A model generated the notes under the pieces. It did not search any database. It was given only the letters and a program-made list of their open reading frames with translations, and was not told the origin of the DNA. Positions 17,657 through 25,978 of a stretch of DNA of 64,000 bases are shown here, piece after piece. This stretch comes from Oscillospiraceae bacterium. Lineage in GTDB: Bacteria; Bacillota; Clostridia; Oscillospirales; Ruminococcaceae. The DNA lies in contig SVMZ01000002.1 of NCBI GenBank assembly GCA_015067185.1, positions 62,001 through 126,000 of the forward strand. The letters run 5' to 3'. The position numbers were made by a program, and so were the translations under genes. Numbering within the stretch: position 1 is the first letter of the stretch; each line of letters starts with the position of its first letter.

Positions 17657-17690
17657 CAGGGTGTTTTCCTCAAGAAAACACCCTGTTTTT
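17657..17690 (+). terminator. Terminator of mtaB-purL
   Basis: CAGGGTGTTTTC pairs perfectly with GAAAACACCCTG, followed by TTTTT. Confidence 0.9.
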
Positions 17691-17737
17691 ATATAAAAAT
17701 GCCCTGCCGAATGTTTTATTCCCGTTATACCGGCAGG
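17690..17737 (-). terminator. Possible minus-strand terminator
   Basis: CCTGCCG at 17703 pairs with CGGCAGG at 17731. Read on the minus strand, the stem is followed by GCATTTTTAT. No minus-strand gene that it would serve can be recognised upstream. Confidence 0.4.
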
Positions 17738-18209
17738 ACACAATCTGAAAATGTAACAACATCATCCAACTGAAATCCTTGCTTTCCGATTATGTTGGTA
17801 TTGATCTTATAATCCATACAACATACCAATGATACAACTTAAAACACTTCAACAGAGCAATTGCCGCTCCCGGACAGAAAGAAACAATTCTATCCAATTC
17901 TCCATCCTGTCTATCGCTTTTATATTTGCTTATCAACCGGCAAATATTTTGGATCCTCTCTCCCCAATGGGCCGTTATCCTAAAATACACAACTGCGATC
18001 CGACTCCTATAACGGTTTATCTATAAGCTTCTGACTGTTGCCAAAACAATTGCCTTATTCCAACCCGTTACTGTGTTGCAAAAGATCTGAATATCCTTCT
18101 TCTCACAATGGAGTCTTTCGGTGGCGACACTACTATTATACTCTTTCTCTTCCCAAATAAACCAGGAAAATCTTTACATTTATTTTTCCTGTCTATATTC
18201 GAGTATAAG
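17738..18209. other. Intergenic region with no recognisable gene
   Basis: About 470 nt separate the purL terminator region from the lipoprotein terminator. The only ORFs are 65-66 codons and one longer frame that overlaps the SBP gene antisense; none resembles a known family. A TATAAT-like element on the minus strand (about 18134) followed by the hairpin at 17690-17737 could bound an untranslated RNA or a decayed gene. I recognise no conserved RNA motif (6S, tmRNA, RNase P, SRP). Confidence 0.4.
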
Positions 18210-18250
18210 ACAAAAACGATGCAGCTCCATAAGAACCTGCATCGTTTTTG
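18210..18250 (-). terminator. Terminator of the solute-binding lipoprotein gene
   Basis: AAAAACGATGCAG at 18212 and CTGCATCGTTTTT at 18237 form a perfect 13-bp stem. On the minus strand it ends in a T run right after the stop at 18270. Confidence 0.85.
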
Positions 18251-18269
18251 CTTTTATTTTTTTACTCTT

Positions 18270-19556
18270 TTAGCCGATAATAAACTCTTTCAATTCCTCT
18301 GCTACACTCTTCATACGGGATACGAAAGCATCCGCATCGGTATCACCGTAAAGCATGGAAGTAAGGGTATTGACCAGCGTTCTTTCGAAGTCCTTATCTG
18401 CTTCAGCAGAAAGGAGCGGTGCGCGGTAGCTGTAGGTCTCTCCTGCTTCGGCAGTGTTTCCATTCAGTGCACTCATATCAGAAGCAAGAACAACAGACAC
18501 AAACTTCTTGGCCAGTTCTACATTGGCAGATTCTACTGGAATGTAGAGATCACCAAGCTGTGCATAGCTGGTTCCCAGCGGAAGGAACTTAAGCTCCGCA
18601 GCATTGACTTCGTCTGCTGTCGCTCCGGTATATTCTTCATTCTCAGCAGCGGCAATGGTTGCAGTCTGTGCAGCCTCTACCTTTGCACCGTTAATATCGG
18701 TAAGTACACCAAAAGCAGCCTCTCCGCCAACCAGAGCCAGATATACATCGCCCTGACTATACTGGTAAGAATCCTCCAGAACAATCCCTTCTGCAGAAAG
18801 AGCAGCAAGCATATCTATGGCAGCAGCAACATTAGCATCATCCCATGCAGCAGAATCCATACCAAACAGGCTGTCAGCAGTTGCAGTATCCGCTACAGAA
18901 AGAAGAGCCGCTGTGAAAAGTCCTTTCAATGTATCTGCATCTTTGCCTGCAAAAGTAAATACAGCAGATCCTTCTGCAGCTTTATATGAAGCAAGTGCAT
19001 CGATATTAGCAGGTGCTTCTGTTACAACAGCGGGGTTATACCACACACCAAAAACAGTCTTTCCAACTGGCGCAATATAAGTCTTGCCATCGCCATAGGG
19101 CTGGCAATAGCTGTTGATATCGCCAGAAAGTCCTTCCACACCGGTAAGTTCGGCAAGAGCCTTATCAGCAATCAGAGCCTCTGTTACTCCAGAACCTTCC
19201 CAGCTGGGAAGGAATACAACATCAGGAATCATTCCTGCCAGAATATCTGTACGTACTTTATCAGCAACATCCTCACCGATTACAGCTTCCACAGCTACAT
19301 TGGTCTCATTTTCAAAAGCCTGAATGGCAGCTGTCCAGGCAGATTTAGTCTCTTCTGTAGCATAGATGTATGCCGATATAGATCCTTCGGTTGCAACATC
19401 CGATTCTTCAGAACCACCGGAAAGCTCTCCTTCACTCAGTCCCTCGGAACTCTGATCATCCGGATTCTTATTGCATCCGGCAAAAGCGCCGAAAACAACC
19501 AGAGAAATAATCAGTAAAAATGCTGTCAAAACTCTTTTTTTCAATACTTTCTTCAT
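18270..19556 (-). CDS. ABC-type extracellular solute-binding lipoprotein
   Basis: This 428-aa protein has a type II signal peptide with lipobox GAFAGC at about residue 28, followed by a Ser/Glu/Gly-rich linker and a family 1 extracellular binding-protein fold. It probably captures a sugar or oligosaccharide at the outer membrane face. The ATG at 19556 is chosen because GAGG lies 9 nt upstream; the track's extra five residues come from a GTG inside that site. It follows an AraC regulator by 33 nt on the same strand, so both are likely cotranscribed. No permease or ATPase gene is nearby, so it must use a transporter encoded elsewhere or have a sensing role. Confidence 0.85.
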   Translation of the reverse strand: MKKVLKKRVLTAFLLIISLVVFGAFAGCNKNPDDQSSEGLSEGELSGGSEESDVATEGSISAYIYATEETKSAWTAAIQAFENETNVAVEAVIGEDVADKVRTDILAGMIPDVVFLPSWEGSGVTEALIADKALAELTGVEGLSGDINSYCQPYGDGKTYIAPVGKTVFGVWYNPAVVTEAPANIDALASYKAAEGSAVFTFAGKDADTLKGLFTAALLSVADTATADSLFGMDSAAWDDANVAAAIDMLAALSAEGIVLEDSYQYSQGDVYLALVGGEAAFGVLTDINGAKVEAAQTATIAAAENEEYTGATADEVNAAELKFLPLGTSYAQLGDLYIPVESANVELAKKFVSVVLASDMSALNGNTAEAGETYSYRAPLLSAEADKDFERTLVNTLTSMLYGDTDADAFVSRMKSVAEELKEFIIG

Positions 19557-19589
19557 GATTTGATACCTCACATGTTTTGTAGTATTATC

Positions 19590-20750
19590 TCACAGGGCAG
19601 TTATCGACCTGCTGTAATCACTTGGGTTCATACCAAATTTCTTTTTGAATTCCGTTGAAAAATATGTCACCGAACAAAATCCCATCATATCCGAAACCTG
19701 TGTTATCGTATATTCGCCTGACCGGATCAATTCTTTGGCTCGTTCCAACCTGCGTTCTCTGATAAACACCGATACACCAATACCAAGCTCAGCACGAAAC
19801 AGCTTGCTTATGTAGGATGTACTGACACATACCTTCTTAGCCAGCATTTCCAATGTAATCCGTGTTTCCAGATTACCATCAATAATCTGCATACATCTCT
19901 GCACAATCTCATTTTTCGTTTTGTCAGAAACATTGGATGGAACCGTTGCAGTTATATTCTCCTGCCGAAGGGAACGGATGGAAAGAATAATTACCTGCAT
20001 CAAAGCAGCAAGAATCATACCGCCCGAATAGATATTATCCTCACGATATTCAGACAGGATCAACTTCATTACTCTGTGTATCTCGGCATTAGCTGGCAGA
20101 ATCCGATCTGTCAACAGGGTCATATCTCCCTCTGACAATTCAAAGGTAACTGTCAGAAAGGCTAATGGACCGCCGCCTGTTTCCCACTGAGAATGATACT
20201 GCATCGGCGCAAAAAACATCATTTCGCCCTTTTTCAGCTCATAATCTTTACCATCCACCGTGCATACCATTTTTCCAACATCCATATAGGTCAATTCCCA
20301 ATAGGGATGTTTTTCTCCTTTAAACGAGAACTTTCCTGTACGTTCCTGATACAATACGGTGTTAATGCGTTCTGCCATAATGTTGGGATAAATTCCGCTT
20401 GCAGTCAGAACACTGCCCGACCTCACAGTCTCTCTGGTATCGGGCGCAGCCATAATACAATAAAAATCGCTGTAATAAGACAAAATACAAAAGCTGCATG
20501 TTGGCTCCAGAACGATAGGCTTATCCAATAAGAACATCTTGAGCGGCATGGAATCGGTTTCTGCAAAAACAACGCCGGTTCCTTCAAGAGGCTCCAGATA
20601 AACCGGTCTGCCATATCTCCACAACTCTTCGCTTCGGTCCCCCGTGGGAGACAGGGTGATCTGCTTCCATGGAATCCCGCTTTCGCTGAATTTTTTTACG
20701 ATCTTTCCGTAACCGGAAAACTCAATCGCATTGATCTCACTCAGCTTCAC
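19590..20750 (-). CDS. AraC family transcriptional regulator with cupin-type sensor
   Basis: This 386-aa regulator has an unusually long N-terminal part (about 1-130, unassigned), an AraC_binding cupin-like segment near 135-230 (ERTGKFSFKGEKHPYWELTYMDVG), and a C-terminal double HTH (about 285-385) including LAKKVCVSTSYISKLFRAELG and MGFCSVTYFSTEFKKKFGMNPSDY. The start is GTG, with GGGTGA about 7 nt upstream. Its gene is followed at once by the sugar-binding lipoprotein, so it probably regulates uptake of the sugar that the lipoprotein binds. It could also act on distant permease genes. Confidence 0.85.
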   Translation of the reverse strand: MKLSEINAIEFSGYGKIVKKFSESGIPWKQITLSPTGDRSEELWRYGRPVYLEPLEGTGVVFAETDSMPLKMFLLDKPIVLEPTCSFCILSYYSDFYCIMAAPDTRETVRSGSVLTASGIYPNIMAERINTVLYQERTGKFSFKGEKHPYWELTYMDVGKMVCTVDGKDYELKKGEMMFFAPMQYHSQWETGGGPLAFLTVTFELSEGDMTLLTDRILPANAEIHRVMKLILSEYREDNIYSGGMILAALMQVIILSIRSLRQENITATVPSNVSDKTKNEIVQRCMQIIDGNLETRITLEMLAKKVCVSTSYISKLFRAELGIGVSVFIRERRLERAKELIRSGEYTITQVSDMMGFCSVTYFSTEFKKKFGMNPSDYSRSITAL

Positions 20751-20827
20751 AGGTTCACCCTCTCTCCAATATATTTATGGTGATTCAAAAACTCTTTTTT
20801 ACTGCATCCTTACAGGACACAGCATCA

Positions 20828-22507
20828 TTATTTTTTACCTTTTTCCCAACTGTCCTTCAATGTTACAATACGGTTGAAAGTGTTGGGATGACGGCTGTCA
20901 GCACAGAAATAACCCATTCTTACAAACTGGAACTTCTCACCCGGCTTTGCATCTGCGAGAGCCGGCTCAAACTTGCAGTTGGTCAGCTTCTTGACAGAAT
21001 CGGGATTGAGATAATCGCCATATCCTTTTCCTTCCGGAATATCGAAGACATTTTCAATTGTAAAAAGATAATCATAGAGCATAGCTTCTGCATCGATAGC
21101 ATACTGGGAAGATACCCAATGGATAGTTCCCTTCACCTTACGTCCGTCAACAGGATTGCCGTTACCGGTTTCAAGATCGGCAGAGCAGATGATCTCTGTA
21201 ATATTGCCCTCATCATCTTTGATTATATCCTCATACTTAACGATGTACGCACCCATGAGACGTACCTCTCCACCGGGCTTCAAACGGAAGAACTTGGGAG
21301 GAGGATTGTCAGAGAAATCCGAACGGTCAATATACAATTCCTTCGTAAACGGAACCTTACGGGTACCGGCTTCAGGATCGCTGGGATTATTAGGAAGCTC
21401 GAAATATTCGGTTTTATCTGCGGGATAGTTGCTGATGGTAACCTTAACAGGATCAAGCACGGCAATTCTTCTCTGTGCCTTTGTGTTCAGCTCTTCACGA
21501 ATACAGTGCTCCAGAAGCTGGATATCCACGATGCTGTATGCTTTTGCAACACCGGCACGGCGCACAAACTCAATAATAGATTCCGGGGTATATCCGCGGC
21601 GGCGAAGTCCGCAAAGCGTAGGCATACGAGGATCATCCCATCCGTCAACCAGTCCCGTCTCAACCAGTTCGCGGAGGTATCTCTTACTCATAACAGTATG
21701 GGTAAGATTCAGGCGTGCAAACTCATACTGATGTGGTTTCTTTTCAAAACCGATATTATTAACAACCCAATCATACAGGGGGCGGTGATTCTCAAACTCA
21801 ATAGAGCAGAGAGAATGGGAAATACCTTCCAGTGCATCCTGAATGGGATGAGCATAGTCATAAAGCGGATAGATACACCATTTTGTACCCTGTCTGTGAT
21901 GGGCGGTGTGCACAATGCGGTAGATGGCCGGATCGCGCATATTCATGTTCGGGGATGCCATATCGATCTTTGCACGGAGTGTATGGCTTCCATCGGGAAA
22001 TTCGCCGTTCTTCATGCGCTCAAAGAGATCCAGGTTTTCCTCAACGGAACGATTGCGGTAAGGGCTCTCCTTGCCGGGCTCGGTGAGGGTTCCTCTGTAT
22101 TCACGCATCTCTTCGGAATTAAGATCGCAGACGTATGCTTTGCCTTCACGAATCAATTTGATGGCATATTCATAGCATTTATCAAAATAATCGGAGCCAT
22201 AATAGATACCACCATCCGGTTCAGCCCCCAGCCATCGGAGATCTTCTTCGATGGAACGAACATACTCGTCGTCTTCTCTTACAGGGTTGGTATCATCATA
22301 ACGAAGATTAAACTTTCCGCCGTATTTCAAAGCAGTACCCTTGTTGATCCATATTGCCTTGGCACTTCCGATGTGGAGATAACCGTTGGGTTCAGGCGGG
22401 AAGCGGGTGTGTATCTCATCAGCAGGAACTCTGCCTTCGGCGATATCGCTGTCGATAATATCATGTATAAAATTACTGGTGTTATTGATATCTTCCATAT
22501 CACTCAT
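20828..22507 (-). CDS. glnS: Glutaminyl-tRNA synthetase
   Basis: This 559-aa class Ic synthetase charges tRNA-Gln with glutamine. The HIGH-type motif PPEPNGYLHIGSAK is at residues 37-50, and the KMSKS-type VMSKRYL is near 268. The C-terminal anticodon-binding beta-barrels are present and the length is normal (about 555). The PPEPNGYLHIG sequence separates it from GluRS. It lies 14 nt after gltX on the same strand and forms an operon with it. The presence of GlnRS means that GatCAB, encoded at 44-47 kb, is not essential for Gln-tRNA in this organism. Confidence 0.95.
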   Translation of the reverse strand: MSDMEDINNTSNFIHDIIDSDIAEGRVPADEIHTRFPPEPNGYLHIGSAKAIWINKGTALKYGGKFNLRYDDTNPVREDDEYVRSIEEDLRWLGAEPDGGIYYGSDYFDKCYEYAIKLIREGKAYVCDLNSEEMREYRGTLTEPGKESPYRNRSVEENLDLFERMKNGEFPDGSHTLRAKIDMASPNMNMRDPAIYRIVHTAHHRQGTKWCIYPLYDYAHPIQDALEGISHSLCSIEFENHRPLYDWVVNNIGFEKKPHQYEFARLNLTHTVMSKRYLRELVETGLVDGWDDPRMPTLCGLRRRGYTPESIIEFVRRAGVAKAYSIVDIQLLEHCIREELNTKAQRRIAVLDPVKVTISNYPADKTEYFELPNNPSDPEAGTRKVPFTKELYIDRSDFSDNPPPKFFRLKPGGEVRLMGAYIVKYEDIIKDDEGNITEIICSADLETGNGNPVDGRKVKGTIHWVSSQYAIDAEAMLYDYLFTIENVFDIPEGKGYGDYLNPDSVKKLTNCKFEPALADAKPGEKFQFVRMGYFCADSRHPNTFNRIVTLKDSWEKGKK

Positions 22508-22521
22508 ACCCTTTCTGAATG

Positions 22522-24174
22522 TTATTTGTTTATTGCCTCAAGTGCAGCATCGATTCTTGCGAGAGTTCTTTCCTTTCCAAGAATCGACATAACCATCTGC
22601 ATATCGGGGGAATTCTGTCTGCCTGTAACAGCCACTCTCAAAACCATGCTGATATCACCGACATGTCCCTTATACTGCTCCGGATTCTTCTTGTAGAGCT
22701 TGGTTTCGGGCGCAAATCCCAACTCTTCCGCAATGGCTTTGATCTTGCCGAACCAGACAGTCTGCTCGTCGGCAGGATCATATACATTTTTATATTTTTC
22801 CAAAACAGCAACGGCATCCTCGTTGGCCACATTTCCCGGGAAATCGTACTGGGGAGCAAACAGTTCATCAAAGAAGAAATCCAGATAACCGCGGACATCG
22901 CTCCACTTGGCAAAATCTTTTCTCGGCTTGGCGCCGCCCCTGCCTATGGAGAGAATGGAAACAGCATAATCTCTGTCTCTTGTCAGCAGTGTATGAAGCT
23001 GTTCATCATATCTCTCAGCCCATGCAACGGTGCTGTCATATACAATATCTGCAGAAAGTTTGGAAATAACGTTTTTACTGATATCATCCAGTTTCTGGAG
23101 ATCAAACAGCGCACCGGAAACACCGGCTTTTTTGATGTTAAATTTGAAGTTCTCAAAGGGTTCATTGGGATTGGCAATACGCCACTCTTCAAAGTTGGAG
23201 TTGATCAGCGTCATCAGATACTCCTTAATTGCGGGGACATAATATCCCTGCTGGGAATAGAAACGCATATCTGCCTCCGGATCCTTTCTCTTGGAGAGCT
23301 TGCGCTTGGAATCTCCGTCCAGCTTCATCACCTGCGCGGTATGACCGTACTTGGGACGCTTCCAGCCAATTGCTTCAAACATCTCCACGTGAAGCGGAAG
23401 TGTTGCCAGCCATTCCTCTCCGCGGATAACATGAGTGGTACGCATAAAGTGGTCATCCACCACGTGGGCGAAGTGATAGGTAGGAACGCCGTCAGACTTA
23501 AGCATGACATGGTCAATATCGTTCTGCGGGAAATCAAGTGTGCCTCTAATCAGATCATCCTGCTTGACACGGCGGGAAAGATCTCCCATACTGCGGAAAC
23601 GCAGTACATAGGGTTTTCCTTCTTTCAACAGCTGCTCTACCGTCTCAATGGGACACTCGCGATATTTTGCCCACTCGCCATAGTAACCGAAGTTTGCCTT
23701 TTGCTCTTCCTGTCGCGCTCTCATCTCTGCCAATTCTTCTTCTGTGCAGAAGCAGGGATATGCTCTGCCGAGCTTAACAAACTCTTTTGCCACAGCGTGA
23801 TATATTTCCACACGCTCACGCTGTCGGTAGGGACCGTATATTCCTCTATCTCCCTGAGAAGAGGCGCCTTCATCGAACTCAATTCCAAGTTCAGCAAAGG
23901 TATCACATATAATGCTTACACCGTTTTCAATCTCTCTCTTGGCATCGGTATCTTCTATTCTCAAATAAAATACACCGCCGCTCTGATGAGCCAGTCTTTC
24001 ATCTGTCAGCACACCGTACATAGCACCAATGTGGACATAGCCTGTAGGGCTTGGAGAAAAACGGGTTACTTTTGCACCTTCGGGAAGATTTCTGTTTGGA
24101 TACTTTTCCTCCAGGTCGGCAATGGTGAGTTTAACATCAGGAAACAACAGGTCAGCCAAATAATTGTAATCCAT
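22522..24174 (-). CDS. gltX: Glutamyl-tRNA synthetase
   Basis: This 550-aa class Ic synthetase charges tRNA-Glu. The HIGH motif is in PSPTGYVHIG (about 41-50) and the KMSKS motif is KLSKRKD near residue 297. The C-terminus is an alpha-helical GluRS anticodon domain and the protein is some 60 residues longer than the common bacterial form. It is the first gene of the gltX-glnS operon. A 120-nt leader has no T-box consensus (GGGTGGNACCGCG is absent). With GlnRS present it is probably discriminating, though sequence alone cannot show that. Confidence 0.93.
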   Translation of the reverse strand: MDYNYLADLLFPDVKLTIADLEEKYPNRNLPEGAKVTRFSPSPTGYVHIGAMYGVLTDERLAHQSGGVFYLRIEDTDAKREIENGVSIICDTFAELGIEFDEGASSQGDRGIYGPYRQRERVEIYHAVAKEFVKLGRAYPCFCTEEELAEMRARQEEQKANFGYYGEWAKYRECPIETVEQLLKEGKPYVLRFRSMGDLSRRVKQDDLIRGTLDFPQNDIDHVMLKSDGVPTYHFAHVVDDHFMRTTHVIRGEEWLATLPLHVEMFEAIGWKRPKYGHTAQVMKLDGDSKRKLSKRKDPEADMRFYSQQGYYVPAIKEYLMTLINSNFEEWRIANPNEPFENFKFNIKKAGVSGALFDLQKLDDISKNVISKLSADIVYDSTVAWAERYDEQLHTLLTRDRDYAVSILSIGRGGAKPRKDFAKWSDVRGYLDFFFDELFAPQYDFPGNVANEDAVAVLEKYKNVYDPADEQTVWFGKIKAIAEELGFAPETKLYKKNPEQYKGHVGDISMVLRVAVTGRQNSPDMQMVMSILGKERTLARIDAALEAINK

Positions 24175-24297
24175 ACTTTTTGCCGGTCACCGATGACTTT
24201 GTTCCGTCTCGGCTTTTCCTCTCGTTATTTTTTGTCCTTCGGACATGACTGTAATATTCATCGCCTTTCAGCATTCTTTGCATAGCGATACTAATAT

Positions 24298-24326
24298 ATA
24301 TTATCATATTTTTCCTCTTCTTTCAA
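24298..24326 (-). promoter_or_regulatory. Promoter of gltX-glnS
   Basis: On the minus strand TTGAAA (24321-24326) and TAATAT (24298-24303) are 17 nt apart, giving a leader of about 115 nt. Confidence 0.6.
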
Positions 24327-24465
24327 GAGAATTTTTCAATCCTCACTTCAATATCAAATAATTAATAATTTCTTTACCGTTTTTATTTACATTCGCTTTC
24401 TGCAGCATGCTATAATTACAATAAAAGAATGTGTTTATTTTGATATTTCAGGTGATTGTTTCTAT

Positions 24466-25632
24466 ATGAGAAAACTTCTTTCTTTTCTTTTTTTAACTTG
24501 CTGCACAACATTTCTTTTTAATGGCTGCTACTTTGAAAGCGATCTCTTCGGCAGTGCCGCAGGCACATTAAAAAATGAATCTTCTCTCCTTGCCGGCTCT
24601 TCTCATCTCCCCTCAGACAAACAACAGCTTCATTCCCAGAAGCCTGACCGGCAGGATTCCATTTCACTTTCCGATGATACCACCTCCGATTTGTCTTCTG
24701 CTCCGGAAATGGATTCTTCTTCCTCTCCCTCTGAAGAGATTTTGAAAGAGGATTCTTCTCCTGCTACTTCAGAACCCCTTACTTCCGACAGCAGTACTTC
24801 CAATGATTTCATTTCCAATAATATCGATGACTCTCCGCTGCTCAATGCAACCCTGAAAACGCTTGGTCTGAAGCAACGCCCCGATGCCCTTGCATTGATG
24901 CTCTGTTCTCCCCTTAACGGGCAGCTGCATGCCGTTCCTTTCCGTGATTCTCTCTCCCTTTCAGACTCACCCATTACCTCTTTTCTTTTGATGCCTATTT
25001 ACAACAATTCTACACTGGAGATTTATGAACTCAGCTTTGATGGAGAAAATTATACCGATGACACACTCCTATACCGAAAAACGGCCTCTCCTTCCGGCTA
25101 TGCCCTCGATATTCTCCTGAATCCCCGTGAAGAAGCTGCTGCCTTCAAAGTTTCCATAAAATACGGCAATGTTTCCGGAACTTACATCATTGTTTGCGAT
25201 CTCCTTCTCTATGATCATGGCGAATATCTTCTTAAAGACAATACGCTCTCTCCTCTCGATTATGTCTCTGACTCCCTGACTCCCCTCACCCGCAAGGAAG
25301 CACTTGTCTCTGCCATAACTTATATTACCCGGGATTTTTCCTCCTCCTACAACTGGGAATATATCTCCGATTCTATGATCCGTCTCTATATCGCACCCGG
25401 CGATGACCCTCTTTCCGGTGAATATTTCCTTGAATCAAGTGAACTACGCGACGGAAAAGGTTGCTGCTATTATGCTGTCTCCCTTTCTCAGCGTTCGTAT
25501 GATGAATCCGGCAATGCCACTGGAGAAACCATTTATAACCGCTACCTTGTCTCACTTTCCGGCAATCAGATCATTCCCATGGTGGACAAAGAAGGAAATA
25601 TCAACGCGGAGTATAATGATATTATCATTTGA
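24466..25632 (+). CDS. Putative lipoprotein of unknown function
   Basis: This 388-aa protein starts with a hydrophobic leader and a cysteine at residue 21 (FLFNGC, a loose lipobox), suggesting export and lipidation. Residues about 35-125 are a low-complexity Ser/Asp/Pro-rich linker, as in surface lipoproteins. The rest (about 130-388) is beta-rich, with no family that I recognise. AGGTGAT precedes the ATG. A TTTACA-19-TATAAT element upstream (24392-24422) is a possible promoter. It is transcribed alone and divergent from gltX. Function unknown. Confidence 0.75.
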   Translation: MRKLLSFLFLTCCTTFLFNGCYFESDLFGSAAGTLKNESSLLAGSSHLPSDKQQLHSQKPDRQDSISLSDDTTSDLSSAPEMDSSSSPSEEILKEDSSPATSEPLTSDSSTSNDFISNNIDDSPLLNATLKTLGLKQRPDALALMLCSPLNGQLHAVPFRDSLSLSDSPITSFLLMPIYNNSTLEIYELSFDGENYTDDTLLYRKTASPSGYALDILLNPREEAAAFKVSIKYGNVSGTYIIVCDLLLYDHGEYLLKDNTLSPLDYVSDSLTPLTRKEALVSAITYITRDFSSSYNWEYISDSMIRLYIAPGDDPLSGEYFLESSELRDGKGCCYYAVSLSQRSYDESGNATGETIYNRYLVSLSGNQIIPMVDKEGNINAEYNDIII

Positions 25633-25663
25633 TTTGCATTTTGGATTTTATTTTTCCAATCCC

Positions 25664-25692
25664 TTGAATAATCCATTGAAGTGCGGTATAAT
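25664..25692 (+). promoter_or_regulatory. Promoter-like element before a hairpin
   Basis: TTGAAT (25664-25669) and TATAAT (25687-25692) are spaced by 17 nt. The hairpin at 25703 starts at the expected transcription start, so any RNA would be either a very short one or the leader of ppdK with a 5' stem. Confidence 0.4.
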
Positions 25693-25702
25693 AATATGTA
25701 AT

Positions 25703-25735
25703 TACAGCCCGAACATTTATCCGGGCTGTATGTTT
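25703..25735 (+). terminator. Terminator after the lipoprotein gene
   Basis: TACAGCCCG and CGGGCTGTA form a stem with a 10-nt loop and a modest T-rich tail (TGTTTGTG). Confidence 0.6.
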
Positions 25736-25913
25736 GTGTGTAAAAACCTTTCCTTATTCTTTCCAAAGGTAATTCGGCTATATTCAAACATTCGGCATTC
25801 CTTAATTTCCTTGATTTCTTTGTCGATTATTCATATTAGAATCAGCATTTAAAAATAATAATTGTACAAAGCAAGAAACTTTGAGGTTTTCAAAAAAAAT
25901 CTTATTTTTAATA

Positions 25914-25942
25914 TGGAAAATTCACCGATTGTTTGGTATAAT
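25914..25942 (+). promoter_or_regulatory. Promoter of ppdK
   Basis: TGGAAA (25914-25919) and TATAAT (25937-25942) are separated by 17 nt and lie about 37 nt before the start codon. Confidence 0.6.
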
Positions 25943-25978
25943 ATTAAGATGAAAAGTAAATCAGGAGGTTGATTATTC

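Noticed and set aside
20777-24285. 639- and 588-aa plus-strand ORFs opposite glnS and gltX
   Set aside because: They are shadows of two well-defined tRNA synthetase genes and lack any domain.
24175-24297. T-box leader for gltX
   Set aside because: The conserved T-box sequence (GGGTGGNACCGCG) is absent; GGTGACCGGC near the start is not a match.
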